Below, one piece after another: positions 43,207 to 51,461 of a DNA stretch of 64,000 nucleotides. Position 1 is the stretch's first letter. Every line of letters starts with the position of its first letter. The position numbers and the translations under genes were made by a program. Source of the DNA: an uncultured Prevotellaceae bacterium. Its GTDB lineage: Bacteria > Bacteroidota > Bacteroidia > Bacteroidales > Bacteroidaceae. The DNA lies in the NCBI GenBank assembly GCA_902770635.1, contig CACXTX010000001.1, positions 1 to 64,000 of the forward strand. Direction: 5' to 3'. Under the pieces are notes generated by a model. That model saw nothing but the letters and a program-made list of their open reading frames with translations. It had not been told where the DNA came from and searched no databases.

Positions 43207-45276
43207 ATGAAAAAAGTTTTATGTTCAAACCATTGGAGCCTGCGACGCTGCATCGGCAGGTCGGCACAGTTCCTTGTTGTCCTCTTGGCACTGACGGTGA
43301 CAGCCAATGCACAGGACAAGAAGCAACAGACCGTTGACATTCACAAGATACTGAACAAACGGTCCATTTCCAACATCCTGCCCAGGCCCAACTTCCCCAT
43401 AGCCACACCAGAGGAAATGCGCCGGGCTAAAGCCAACGAAGAACCGCTGAACTTCACGGACCGCGTATGGTTCCCAGGCGAATGGGAGGAAGTGAAGGCC
43501 GTCGTCGTCACACTGTCCTACAACCACATGATGCCCAAGAAAGCGGAAGACAGGCGCTACGGTGCCTACCCCGTGATTCCCGGATATGCCATCTACTACT
43601 TCAAGGAGGAGCCAGGTGCCCCGCTTGAAGAGGTAGGCAGGGGTCCGTACATCACCACGCTCGACGTGGTTAGCAAAGACGGTCTGGTGAACCTGCGCCT
43701 CATTGACGGCATCCAGAGAGCCGGTGCCGAGGCATGGGTACGCATTGAAGATGCCAGTGACGAGGCGCTGGTACGTAAAGTCATGGAGGCCTACGACCTG
43801 AGGACCGACAAGATCAAGTTTATCGTATCCAAAGGCAACAGCATCTGGTTCCGCGACTGCGGCCCCATCTGTTTCTACTATGGCGACGAGGACAAGGTGG
43901 GCATGCTCGACTTCGAGTACGGATGGACGCGCCAGCTGGATGACCAACTGCCCTCCGTACTGCACCGCAAGATGGGCATTCCCAACTACATCAACAAGGT
44001 CATCTGGGAGGGTGGCAACTGCCTCGTTGACGGTGTCGGCGGCCTCATGACCTCGTCGGCCATCTATAGTAACAACTTAGACACCATAGGCCCCATCGAT
44101 TGGGACAAAAAGGATGTCAGCACCATCAAGTACACAACCCGAAAGGCTCTTCAGGCCGACGAGGTCTATGAAGCACTCAGGGGCATGGTGGGACAAAGAG
44201 AAACCAGTGTAGTGACCCAGTTGAAGAACGACGGCGGAACAGGCCACGTTGACCTGTATGCCGACGCCATTGACGAGAACGGACTGCTGTTTGCAAAGAT
44301 ACCCGAATACTACAGCGAATGGAAAGACTACAAGACCCTGGACAGCAACATCAAGTTCATGTTGAAGGAGAAGAACTTCTGGGACGCCCCATACATTGCC
44401 TGGGGCGACATTCCCTTCCCCGCCAAAGACGACGGCAGCGACTTTGAAGACGAGGACGACTACGGCCTGGTGGCCCGCACCTATGCCAACCACCTGATAG
44501 TGAACAACTACATACTACAGCCCTGCTTCTCCATCGTCGGCGAGGACGGCATGCCCACCGCCGACTGGGACCGCGAGAACATCAAGGCCATGAAGAAGCT
44601 CTATCCCGGCTACACCTTCCAATGCATCGACATGCGCACCTTCGACGGATCAGGCGGCTCCATCCACTGCATCACCAAGCAGATACCCGCCGACAACCCC
44701 GTGCGCATACTCCACGAAGCACTGTACAACCAAGTGAACTTCGGCACCATGACCGAAGTACCCTTCAACGCCTTCATCACCAACAAGAGCGGCATCCAGA
44801 AAGCCTCGCTGCACTACCAAGTAGGCGAAGACGGCCAGTGGCAGAAGGTGGACATGACCAGCAACGGCAACCGGTGGTACTGCAGAGTGCCAGTCGCCAA
44901 GTTCCCCAACGGAAAGAAGGTGAACTACTACATCGAAGCCACGTCGAAGAACGGCAAGACCATGACCAAGCCCTACACGGCAAGCGAAGGCGGGTATTAC
45001 GACTTCACACCCGACAACACGGCGTACCACAACCCCAACGACTACGACTTCAGTACCGACCCCATTGCCAAGGAGAAGATAACCTTCCAGCTTGACACCA
45101 AGTGGCTGACCGAGGACAAATCGACCGACGAACCCACGGGCATCAGCGAGATACAGGCCAACAAGCCCGTCGAACTGCCCTGCGTGTGGTACACCCTTGA
45201 CGGACGCCGCCTGGACAACGCACCCACCACCAAGGGCCTCTACATCTTCCAGGGCAAAAAGGTCGTGATTAAGTGA
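43207..45276 (+). CDS. Secreted peptidylarginine-deiminase/agmatine-deiminase-like enzyme with T9SS tail
   Basis: 689 residues. An N-terminal signal sequence (FLVVLLALTVTANAQ) is followed by a PAD_porph-type catalytic domain (about 75-510). Candidate catalytic residues in agmatine-deiminase-like motifs: Asp217 (FRDCGP), His347 and Asp349 (GGTGHVDLYAD), Cys488 (GGSIHCITKQIP). Residues about 515-620 are Ig-like (IQKASLHYQVGEDGQW, KVNYYIEATSKNG). The last 30 residues (YTLDGRRLDNAPTTKGLYIF, GKKVVIK) match a type IX sorting tail. The layout equals that of P. gingivalis PPAD. Substrate (peptidyl-Arg, free Arg or agmatine) not known. Confidence 0.82.
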   Translation: MKKVLCSNHWSLRRCIGRSAQFLVVLLALTVTANAQDKKQQTVDIHKILNKRSISNILPRPNFPIATPEEMRRAKANEEPLNFTDRVWFPGEWEEVKAVVVTLSYNHMMPKKAEDRRYGAYPVIPGYAIYYFKEEPGAPLEEVGRGPYITTLDVVSKDGLVNLRLIDGIQRAGAEAWVRIEDASDEALVRKVMEAYDLRTDKIKFIVSKGNSIWFRDCGPICFYYGDEDKVGMLDFEYGWTRQLDDQLPSVLHRKMGIPNYINKVIWEGGNCLVDGVGGLMTSSAIYSNNLDTIGPIDWDKKDVSTIKYTTRKALQADEVYEALRGMVGQRETSVVTQLKNDGGTGHVDLYADAIDENGLLFAKIPEYYSEWKDYKTLDSNIKFMLKEKNFWDAPYIAWGDIPFPAKDDGSDFEDEDDYGLVARTYANHLIVNNYILQPCFSIVGEDGMPTADWDRENIKAMKKLYPGYTFQCIDMRTFDGSGGSIHCITKQIPADNPVRILHEALYNQVNFGTMTEVPFNAFITNKSGIQKASLHYQVGEDGQWQKVDMTSNGNRWYCRVPVAKFPNGKKVNYYIEATSKNGKTMTKPYTASEGGYYDFTPDNTAYHNPNDYDFSTDPIAKEKITFQLDTKWLTEDKSTDEPTGISEIQANKPVELPCVWYTLDGRRLDNAPTTKGLYIFQGKKVVIK

Positions 45277-45296
45277 GAGAAATGAGAGCTTTAAAA

Positions 45297-45334
45297 AAAC
45301 GGAGCATCCGACGAATGGATGCTCCGTTATTTGT
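45297..45334 (+). terminator. Rho-independent terminator after the deiminase gene
   Basis: AACGGAGCATCC and GGATGCTCCGTT form a 12-bp stem around GACGAAT, followed by ATTTGTTT. Confidence 0.88.
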
Positions 45335-45346
45335 TTAAACATACAC

Positions 45347-45489
45347 CTTAGGTACTCACGCTCGAAAAAACTCAAAATTCTCTTGGTTTTCTTCTCGCTT
45401 AATCGTATCTCTGACCTACGGTCTTAGGTACTCACGCTCGAAAAAACTCAAAATTCTCTTGGTTTTGTTCTCGCTTAATCGTACCTTTG
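45347..45489 (+). promoter_or_regulatory. Two tandem copies of the palindromic promoter module (MATE gene)
   Basis: A 61-bp unit at 45347-45407 is repeated at 45423-45483 with one base difference. Only the second ends in a good -7 box (TACCTTTG, 45482-45489); the first has TATCTCTG. The linker CTGACCTACGGTCTTAGGTAC resembles the one before corA. Confidence 0.85.
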
Positions 45490-45497
45490 CAAACGAG

Positions 45498-46877
45498 ATG
45501 TTCAGAAAGAAAAAAGAGAAAACGGACCTGCTGGCGTTCATACGCGAAGGACGCGAGATGACACGAAGCGAGAAACTCAGGCTGATAGTCGGCCTGAGTA
45601 TACCATCCATATTGGCACAACTGTCGGCCACAGCCATGTTCTTCATCGACGCCGCCATGGTGGGACACATCGGGGCCAAGGCCATAGCCGCCATCGGACT
45701 GGTGGAGACCACAGGGTGGCTGCTGGGTGGACTGGCCTCGGCGGCCAACATGGGATTCAGCGTGCAGGTGGCACACGCCATCGGCGCCAACGACTTTGCA
45801 AGGGCTCGCCGCGTCATGCGACAGTCGCTGGTGTGCTGCGTCATCTGGGCACTCAGCATAACGGCCATCGCCATCTCCATCAGCACCCGACTGCCCTACT
45901 GGCTGGGCGGCTCGGAAGAGATAGCCCACGACGCCACCATGTACTTCGCCATCTACTGCGCCTTCGGCATCTTCTTCCAGATGGAGGGACTGGCGGGCTC
46001 CATGCTGAAATGCTCGGGCAACATGAAGATACCGTCGGCACTGAACATCATGATGTGCCTGCTCGACGTAGCGTTCAACTACCTGTTCATCTACATCCTC
46101 GACCTCAACGTCACGGGTGCAGCACTCGGAACGGGACTGGCCATGGTCATCACCGCACTCCTGATGCTATACTTCCTGCTCTTCCGCTCGGACATCCTGA
46201 AACTGAGAGGACGACCGGGATCCTTCCGACCCAAGGCCGACGTGGTGCGCAACGCACTGAAGATAGGCGGACCCATGGGACTGCAACACATACTGATGGG
46301 GTCGGCACAAGTGGTCAGCACCATCATCGTGGCACCATTGGGAACCATAGCCATCGCAGCACACTCGCTGGCCATCACCGTCGAGAGCCTTTGCTACATG
46401 CCGGGATTCGGCATCGCAGAAGCTGCCACCACCCTGGTAGGACAGAGCTTCGGGTCACGCAAGCGACAACTCACCCAGTCGTTCGCCAACATGTCAACCG
46501 CACTGGGCATGGCCGTCATGACCTTCATGGGCATACTCATGTTTGCCTTCGCACCACAGCTCATGGCACTCATGACCTCCGTTGACGAAATCATAGACAT
46601 AGGAGCACAGTGCCTACGCATAGAGGCCTTCGCCGAACCCATGTTCGCAGCAGCCATCGTCTGCAACGGCGTCTTCATTGGTGCTGGCGACACACTGCGA
46701 CCCGCCGCCATCAGCCTGCTGTCCATGTGGGGCATCCGACTCACACTGGCCGCCCTGCTGGCCACCACCTACGGACTGCCCGGCGTGTGGGTAGCCATGG
46801 CCACCGAACTCACCTTCCGCGGCATCATCTTCCTGGTTCGCCAGCTACGTGGCGGATGGATGAGAAACATGCAATAA
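45498..46877 (+). CDS. MATE family efflux transporter
   Basis: 459 residues from ATG 45498, 9 nt after the -7 box, so the transcript is nearly leaderless. Twelve membrane segments in two halves. The first half has SIPSILAQLSATAMFFIDAAMVG and the second GGPMGLQHILMGSAQVVST, as in the MatE family. It exports cationic drugs or metabolites with Na+ or H+. The next gene begins 10 nt later. Confidence 0.92.
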   Translation: MFRKKKEKTDLLAFIREGREMTRSEKLRLIVGLSIPSILAQLSATAMFFIDAAMVGHIGAKAIAAIGLVETTGWLLGGLASAANMGFSVQVAHAIGANDFARARRVMRQSLVCCVIWALSITAIAISISTRLPYWLGGSEEIAHDATMYFAIYCAFGIFFQMEGLAGSMLKCSGNMKIPSALNIMMCLLDVAFNYLFIYILDLNVTGAALGTGLAMVITALLMLYFLLFRSDILKLRGRPGSFRPKADVVRNALKIGGPMGLQHILMGSAQVVSTIIVAPLGTIAIAAHSLAITVESLCYMPGFGIAEAATTLVGQSFGSRKRQLTQSFANMSTALGMAVMTFMGILMFAFAPQLMALMTSVDEIIDIGAQCLRIEAFAEPMFAAAIVCNGVFIGAGDTLRPAAISLLSMWGIRLTLAALLATTYGLPGVWVAMATELTFRGIIFLVRQLRGGWMRNMQ

Positions 46878-46886
46878 CGAGAAATA

Positions 46887-47666
46887 ATGTATATGAAAAC
46901 TTGTTTATCATTTCTTTTGGCTTTCATCCTTCTTTTGCCCTGCTCCGCACAGGAAAGTGCCGAGGTGAAGCCAAATGCCGCTCAGGAACGCGCCGAGGTA
47001 CTGCTCGAGACAACAGAGGGCAACATCCGTATCGAACTCTACAACGAGACACCCCTGCACCGCGACAACTTTATGAAACTGGTCAAGATGCAAGTCTATG
47101 ACTCACTGCTGTTCCACCGCGTCATCAAGGACTTCATGATTCAAGGCGGCGACCTGAACAGCAAGCACGCACAACCCGGACAGCGACTGGGAAGCGGCGA
47201 CCTGGACTACACCATAGAGCCTGAGTTCCGGCTGCCACAGATATTCCACCGCAGAGGTGTCGTGGCTGCCGCCCGCGAACCGGACGAGGTGAATCCCGAG
47301 CAGCGCTCCGGAGCATGCCAGTTCTATATCGTATGGGGACGCGTCTTCGATGACGTCAACATCGGCAAGGTACAAGAGCGACTCGATGCCATGACCCACG
47401 GCAAGGTACAACTGACACCCGAAATGGTGGAAGTCTATAAGACCGTCGGCGGAACACCCCACCTGGACGGACAATACACCGTGTTCGGCGAAGTGACCGA
47501 AGGACTCGCCGTCGTCGATAAGATACAGCAGGTCGCTACCGACCGGTTCAACCGGCCCTACAACGACGTCCGCATCATCAAGGCCACCATCACCAAGGAT
47601 CCCTTCAAACCCGCAGAAAAGCCTCAGCCACAGAAAAAGGCAGGCAAGGGCAAGCGCAGAAAATAG
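46887..47666 (+). CDS. Periplasmic peptidyl-prolyl isomerase (cyclophilin)
   Basis: 259 residues; ATG 46887 or 46893. A signal peptide (LSFLLAFILLLPCSAQ). The cyclophilin core has NETPLHRDNFMKLV, LFHRVIKDFMIQGGDL, RRGVVAAAREPDEVNPEQRSG, ACQFYIV and DGQYTVFGEVTEGLAVVDKI. The C-terminal tail is Lys-rich. It catalyses proline cis-trans isomerisation outside the cytoplasm. Ten nt after the MATE gene, probably cotranscribed. Confidence 0.92.
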   Translation: MYMKTCLSFLLAFILLLPCSAQESAEVKPNAAQERAEVLLETTEGNIRIELYNETPLHRDNFMKLVKMQVYDSLLFHRVIKDFMIQGGDLNSKHAQPGQRLGSGDLDYTIEPEFRLPQIFHRRGVVAAAREPDEVNPEQRSGACQFYIVWGRVFDDVNIGKVQERLDAMTHGKVQLTPEMVEVYKTVGGTPHLDGQYTVFGEVTEGLAVVDKIQQVATDRFNRPYNDVRIIKATITKDPFKPAEKPQPQKKAGKGKRRK

Positions 47667-47681
47667 CCAACCAGACTGAGA

Positions 47682-47738
47682 CAAGCGTAAAACGTTTGAC
47701 CAACCCCAAAAGCCCGGGCAAGCGTAAAGCGTTTGACC
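47682..47738 (+). repeat. Two direct repeats CAAGCGTAAARCGTTTGACC
   Basis: A 20-bp unit at 47682-47701 and again at 47719-47738 with one base change. Each contains AAACGTTT or AAGCGTTT. They lie between the cyclophilin stop and the orphan RNA terminator. Confidence 0.75.
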
Positions 47739-47742
47739 TACC

Positions 47743-47782
47743 AAAAAAGCAGTGCAGCCTACGAATCCATCGCAGACTGCAC
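47743..47782 (-). terminator. Strong terminator of the orphan minus-strand transcript
   Basis: On the minus strand GTGCAGTCTGCGA / TCGTAGGCTGCAC pair over 13 bp (two G-U) around TGGAT, followed by TGCTTTTTT. Confidence 0.88.
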
Positions 47783-47960
47783 TTTCATTCTTTTCCTATT
47801 AATAACTAAAAACCTAATGCTCTCTCTAATTTACCTTATCACTAACACCTTTTTCAAATAAACTTTACTACTAACCTAAAACTACTAACTAACCTTTTGT
47901 CTGTTATCCTTCAATCTTTTCCTTTTTCTAATACCTCTCTAGGTTTGTTATCTCTGATTC
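47743..47960 (-). ncRNA. Orphan transcription unit, candidate small RNA or leader RNA of about 215 nt
   Basis: A minus-strand -7 box TACCTTTG (plus 47967-47974) stands about 215 nt upstream of the strong terminator, and no ORF of normal size lies between. The RNA would be A/G-rich with repeats of TTAGTTAGTAGTTTTAGGTT. A tiny frame of nine codons (MKVQSAMDS, 47759-47788) with AGGAAAAG before it ends inside the terminator stem. It may be a free small RNA or a leader whose gene has been lost. Confidence 0.55.
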
Positions 47961-47966
47961 ACGATG

Positions 47967-48018
47967 CAAAGGTACGAGGATTTTGGATAACTTGTTCTTT
48001 TTGCATCCAAAATCCTCG
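47967..48018 (-). promoter_or_regulatory. Promoter with perfect 14-bp inverted repeat (orphan RNA)
   Basis: CGAGGATTTTGGAT (47975-47988) and ATCCAAAATCCTCG (48005-48018) flank a 16-nt loop and abut the minus-strand -7 box TACCTTTG. Compare the palindromic modules at the other promoters. The hairpin may also end the ksgA transcript. Confidence 0.65.
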
Positions 48019-48068
48019 AAAAACTCACGTATTCTTGATTAAAATCAACCGAATGTGTGCGGACACAT

Positions 48069-48878
48069 TTACATTGTGGTCGTACACAATTCCTTTTCCA
48101 CACTATTGGTCAGGTCCACAAACTCCTGAATAGTAAGTTGTTCTGGCCTACGCGTCATGACATCCTGCTGGAAGAACCCCTCGGAAGCCGGATGCTGGCT
48201 GTCGAATATCTGGCGCAGCGATACACGCAACATCTTACGGCGCTGGTTGAAAACGGTCTTCACCACCCGCTTGAAAAGCTGCTCGTCGCAGTCCAGACGC
48301 TCCACCTTGTTGCGCGTCATGCGGATAACAGCACTCTGCACCTTGGGAGGCGGATTGAAGACGGAAGGCTCTACGGTAAAGAGATATTCCACGTCGTACC
48401 ACGCCTGAATCAAGACAGACAGGATGCCATAAGCCTTCGTCCCCGGCTTAGAGGCCATACGCAAGGCCACCTCGTGCTGAATCATACCCGTACAGCAAGG
48501 TATCAGGTCGCGATTGTCCAGCATCTTGAAGAATATCTGCGAAGAAATATCATAAGGATAGTTACCCGTCAACACAAACTGCTGACCCTCGAAAACCTGC
48601 TGCAAATCCATGCGCAGGAAGTCCTCACCCAGGATATTGGCGCGCAAACGGGGGAAATGCTCGTTCAGATAAGCCACCGACTCGCGGTCTATCTCTACCA
48701 CCTTGAACGGACGAGGTTTCTCCACAAGATACTGGGTCATCACACCCATGCCGGGTCCCACTTCCAGAACGGGAATGTCAGGACAAGCGTCCACCGTATC
48801 GGCTATGCGACGGGCTATGGTGAGGTCGGTCAAGAAGTGCTGACCGAGGTTCTTCTTAGGTCGTACTTGTTTCATCAT
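48069..48878 (-). CDS. ksgA: 16S rRNA dimethyladenosine transferase KsgA/RsmA
   Basis: 269 residues; ATG 48878 or 48875. SAM-dependent methylase motifs: KKNLGQHFLTD, VLEVGPGMGVMTQYL (motif I), and the catalytic NYPYDISSQI (NPPF/NPPY-type variant: N-Y-P-Y). It dimethylates two adenines in helix 45 of 16S rRNA. Its -7 box (minus TAATTTTG, plus 48884-48891) is 6 nt from the start, so the leader is nearly absent; upstream promoter DNA is a heptamer array. Confidence 0.93.
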   Translation of the reverse strand: MMKQVRPKKNLGQHFLTDLTIARRIADTVDACPDIPVLEVGPGMGVMTQYLVEKPRPFKVVEIDRESVAYLNEHFPRLRANILGEDFLRMDLQQVFEGQQFVLTGNYPYDISSQIFFKMLDNRDLIPCCTGMIQHEVALRMASKPGTKAYGILSVLIQAWYDVEYLFTVEPSVFNPPPKVQSAVIRMTRNKVERLDCDEQLFKRVVKTVFNQRRKMLRVSLRQIFDSQHPASEGFFQQDVMTRRPEQLTIQEFVDLTNSVEKELCTTTM

Positions 48879-48895
48879 GTGCGCAAAATTACGAA

Positions 48896-48930
48896 ATAAT
48901 TCATAATTCATCATGCATAATGCACAATTA
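48896..48930. repeat. Heptamer array ATAATTC-type x5
   Basis: ATAATTC, ATAATTC, ATCATGC, ATAATGC, ACAATTA: 35 nt. Confidence 0.85.
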
Positions 48931-48950
48931 TTTTCTTGGCAGAAACAAAT

Positions 48951-48978
48951 TTTTCACTTTTCACTTTTCACTTTTCAC
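48951..48978. repeat. Heptamer array TTTTCAC x4
   Basis: Four exact copies of TTTTCAC, 28 nt, ending 9 nt before the plus-strand -7 box. Confidence 0.92.
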
Positions 48979-49003
48979 ATTATTTCGTATCTTTGTAGTC
49001 GCT

Positions 49004-50005
49004 ATGAAGATTGGAAACATCATTTTAAAGATACTGATGCCAATCGTGCTGGGCGGTGCCATTCTCTATTGGATGTACCGAGGCGAGGATTGGCAGACCA
49101 TCTTGCACGTCATGACAGACGAGATGAACTGGACATGGATGCTGCTTTCGTTTCCCTTTGGCATCTTGGCACAAATGTTCAGAGGATGGCGCTGGCGACA
49201 GACATTGGAGCCCTTAGGCGAACATCCTCGCAGGTCGGTAAGCATCCACTCCATCTTTTTGTCGTATGCCACCTCACTACTGGTTCCCCGCATGGGCGAG
49301 TTCACCCGTTGCGGCGTGCTGAAGCGCTACGACAACATTTCGTTTCCCAAGTCCCTGGGCACGGTGGTAACAGAACGGGCCATCGACTCGCTGCTCATCA
49401 TGGGCATCACAGCCACCGTGCTGCTGTTAGAGATGAGTACCTTCGGCACCTTCTTCCGCAAGACGGGCACCAACCTGCAAGGCATTCTGCATAGTTTCTC
49501 GTGGGCAGGCTATTTCGTGGCTGCCGTCTGTCTGCTGTCCATGATGATTCTGTTGCATTTCCTGTTGCGCAAGCTATCTATATATAATAAGGTAAAGGCC
49601 ACCATCCGAGGAATCTGGCAGGGTGTCATCTCGCTGAAAGGCGTGAGGAACATTCCACTCTTCGTTTGCTTTACACTTGGCATCTGGCTCAGCTACTTCC
49701 TGCACTATTACCTTACCTTCTTCTGCTTCGACTTCACGGCAGACCTAGGCATAGGCTGTGCACTGGTCACATTCATCGTAGGCAGCATCGCCGTGATTGT
49801 GCCTACCCCCAACGGTGCCGGGCCCTGGCACTTTGCCGTCAAGACGATGCTGATATTATATGGAGTACAAGACGAACATGCACTCTATTTCGTGCTGATT
49901 GTCCATACTGTACAAACACTGCTGGTGGTAGCATTAGGCATCTACGCCTGGATAGCACTGAACTTTACGAGTATCAAAACCTTTAAACAATCATATTATG
50001 TCTGA
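49004..50005 (+). CDS. YbhN/LPG synthase-type flippase domain protein
   Basis: 333 residues from ATG 49004; the frame upstream runs through the heptamer arrays. About eight membrane segments with the UPF0104 pattern: WTWMLLSFPFGILAQMFRGWRW, SYATSLLVPRMGEFTRCGVLKR, and IVPTPNGAGPWHFAV. Such domains are found in lysylphosphatidylglycerol synthases and in glycolipid-flippase-like proteins. The catalytic C-terminal domain of MprF is absent. Function is open. Overlaps pepD by 8 nt. Confidence 0.82.
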   Translation: MKIGNIILKILMPIVLGGAILYWMYRGEDWQTILHVMTDEMNWTWMLLSFPFGILAQMFRGWRWRQTLEPLGEHPRRSVSIHSIFLSYATSLLVPRMGEFTRCGVLKRYDNISFPKSLGTVVTERAIDSLLIMGITATVLLLEMSTFGTFFRKTGTNLQGILHSFSWAGYFVAAVCLLSMMILLHFLLRKLSIYNKVKATIRGIWQGVISLKGVRNIPLFVCFTLGIWLSYFLHYYLTFFCFDFTADLGIGCALVTFIVGSIAVIVPTPNGAGPWHFAVKTMLILYGVQDEHALYFVLIVHTVQTLLVVALGIYAWIALNFTSIKTFKQSYYV

Positions 50006-51455
50006 AATTAAAAATCTGAACCCACAGTGCGTATGGAAGAACTTCTATGCACTCACACAAGTTCCACGCCCCAGTGGACATCTTGAGAAAATCCAACAGT
50101 TCCTGCTCGACTTTGCCAAACAGGCAGGAGTAGAGGCTTTCAAAGATGCTGGCGATAACATCGTGATGCGCAAACCTGCATCAGCCGGTATGGAGAACCG
50201 CAAAGGAATTATTCTCCAGGCTCACATGGATATGGTACCCCAGAAGACACCCGAATCTACCCATAACTTTGAGACAGACCCCATCCAGCCCTGGATTGAC
50301 GGAGAGTGGGTAAAGGCCAAGGGCACTACACTGGGTGCTGACAATGGCCTGGGTGTTGCAGCCATTATGGCCATCATGGAGGACAAAACGCTGAAGCACG
50401 GACCCATCAACGCCCTGATTACAGCTGATGAAGAAACAGGCATGTTCGGTGCCAATGCCCTGCCGGAAGGCGAGTTGGAGGGTGACATCCTGTTGAACCT
50501 CGACTCTGAGCATTGGGGCAAGTTCGTCATTGGCTCAGCTGGTGGTATCGACATCACCGCTACCCTGGACTATCAGGAGGCTGATACCGATCCTGAAGAT
50601 GCCGCTGTTCGCGTGACGTTGAAAGGTCTGCGTGGCGGACACTCAGGACTGGAGATTCACGAGGGACGAGGCAATGCCAACAAGCTGATGGTTCGCTTCG
50701 TTCGTGAGGCTATCGAGGAGACCGAGGCTCGCCTGGCATCTTGGCAGGGCGGCAACATGCGCAATGCCATCCCCTTCAAGGCCGAGGTGGTGCTGACCCT
50801 TCCCAAAGAGAATATTCCTGCCCTGAAAGAACTGGTGGCCGACTGGTTGGAAGACTTCCAGGATGAGTACAAGCAGATAGAAACAGGTATCGAGATGACT
50901 GTAGAAGAGGTACCCACACCTCAGAAGGAAGTGCCCGTAGAGATTCAGGACAATCTGGTGAATGCCATCTATGGCTGTCACGACGGCGTCATCCGCATGA
51001 TTCCCTCCTACCCCACTGTCGTAGAGACTTCCAGCAACCTGGCCATCATCAACATTGGCGAGGGCAAGGCATCGCTGAAGATTCTGGCACGCTCCAGTCG
51101 TGAAGACATGAAGGACTATATCGTAAAGACCCTCGAAAGCTGTTTCAACATGGCTGGCATGAAAGTCGTAACATCCGGTTCTTACGGTGGTTGGGATCCC
51201 AATCCTGATTCAGAAATCCTGCACCTGTTGTTGAAGGAATACAAGGAACTGTTTGGCAAGGATGGCATCATCCAGGTTGACCATGCAGGTCTGGAGTGTT
51301 CTGTCATCCTGGGTAAGTACCCGCACCTGGACGTAGTGAGCCTTGGTCCTACGATGAAGAGTCCACACACCACTACGGAACGGGCACTCATCGAGACCGT
51401 TGCACCTTTCTGGGAACTGTTAAAGAAAACACTGGCCGACGTGCCCGTAAAATAA
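49998..51455 (+). CDS. pepD: Aminoacyl-histidine dipeptidase (M20 family)
   Basis: 485 residues. Metal ligands: LQAHMDMVPQK, GADNGLGVAAIMAI, ADEETGMFGANAL (catalytic Glu), LNLDSEHWG, and a C-terminal His in GPTMKSPHTTTERA. Hydrolyses Xaa-His and related dipeptides in the cytoplasm. Overlaps the flippase gene by 8 nt (start within ATGTCTGA) and is followed after 6 nt by DUF4886. Confidence 0.94.
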   Translation: MSEIKNLNPQCVWKNFYALTQVPRPSGHLEKIQQFLLDFAKQAGVEAFKDAGDNIVMRKPASAGMENRKGIILQAHMDMVPQKTPESTHNFETDPIQPWIDGEWVKAKGTTLGADNGLGVAAIMAIMEDKTLKHGPINALITADEETGMFGANALPEGELEGDILLNLDSEHWGKFVIGSAGGIDITATLDYQEADTDPEDAAVRVTLKGLRGGHSGLEIHEGRGNANKLMVRFVREAIEETEARLASWQGGNMRNAIPFKAEVVLTLPKENIPALKELVADWLEDFQDEYKQIETGIEMTVEEVPTPQKEVPVEIQDNLVNAIYGCHDGVIRMIPSYPTVVETSSNLAIINIGEGKASLKILARSSREDMKDYIVKTLESCFNMAGMKVVTSGSYGGWDPNPDSEILHLLLKEYKELFGKDGIIQVDHAGLECSVILGKYPHLDVVSLGPTMKSPHTTTERALIETVAPFWELLKKTLADVPVK

Positions 51456-51461
51456 ACGAAG

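Larger units (their letters stand above)
48884..48995. promoter_or_regulatory. Divergent ksgA/flippase promoters built around two heptamer arrays
   Basis: Minus -7 TAATTTTG (48884-48891) and plus -7 TATCTTTG (48988-48995). The DNA between, including both -33 regions, is mostly the two arrays listed separately. Confidence 0.7.

Noticed and set aside
47103..47744. 213-residue minus-strand frame
   Set aside because: Antisense to the cyclophilin gene and it crosses the terminator region; low-complexity composition.
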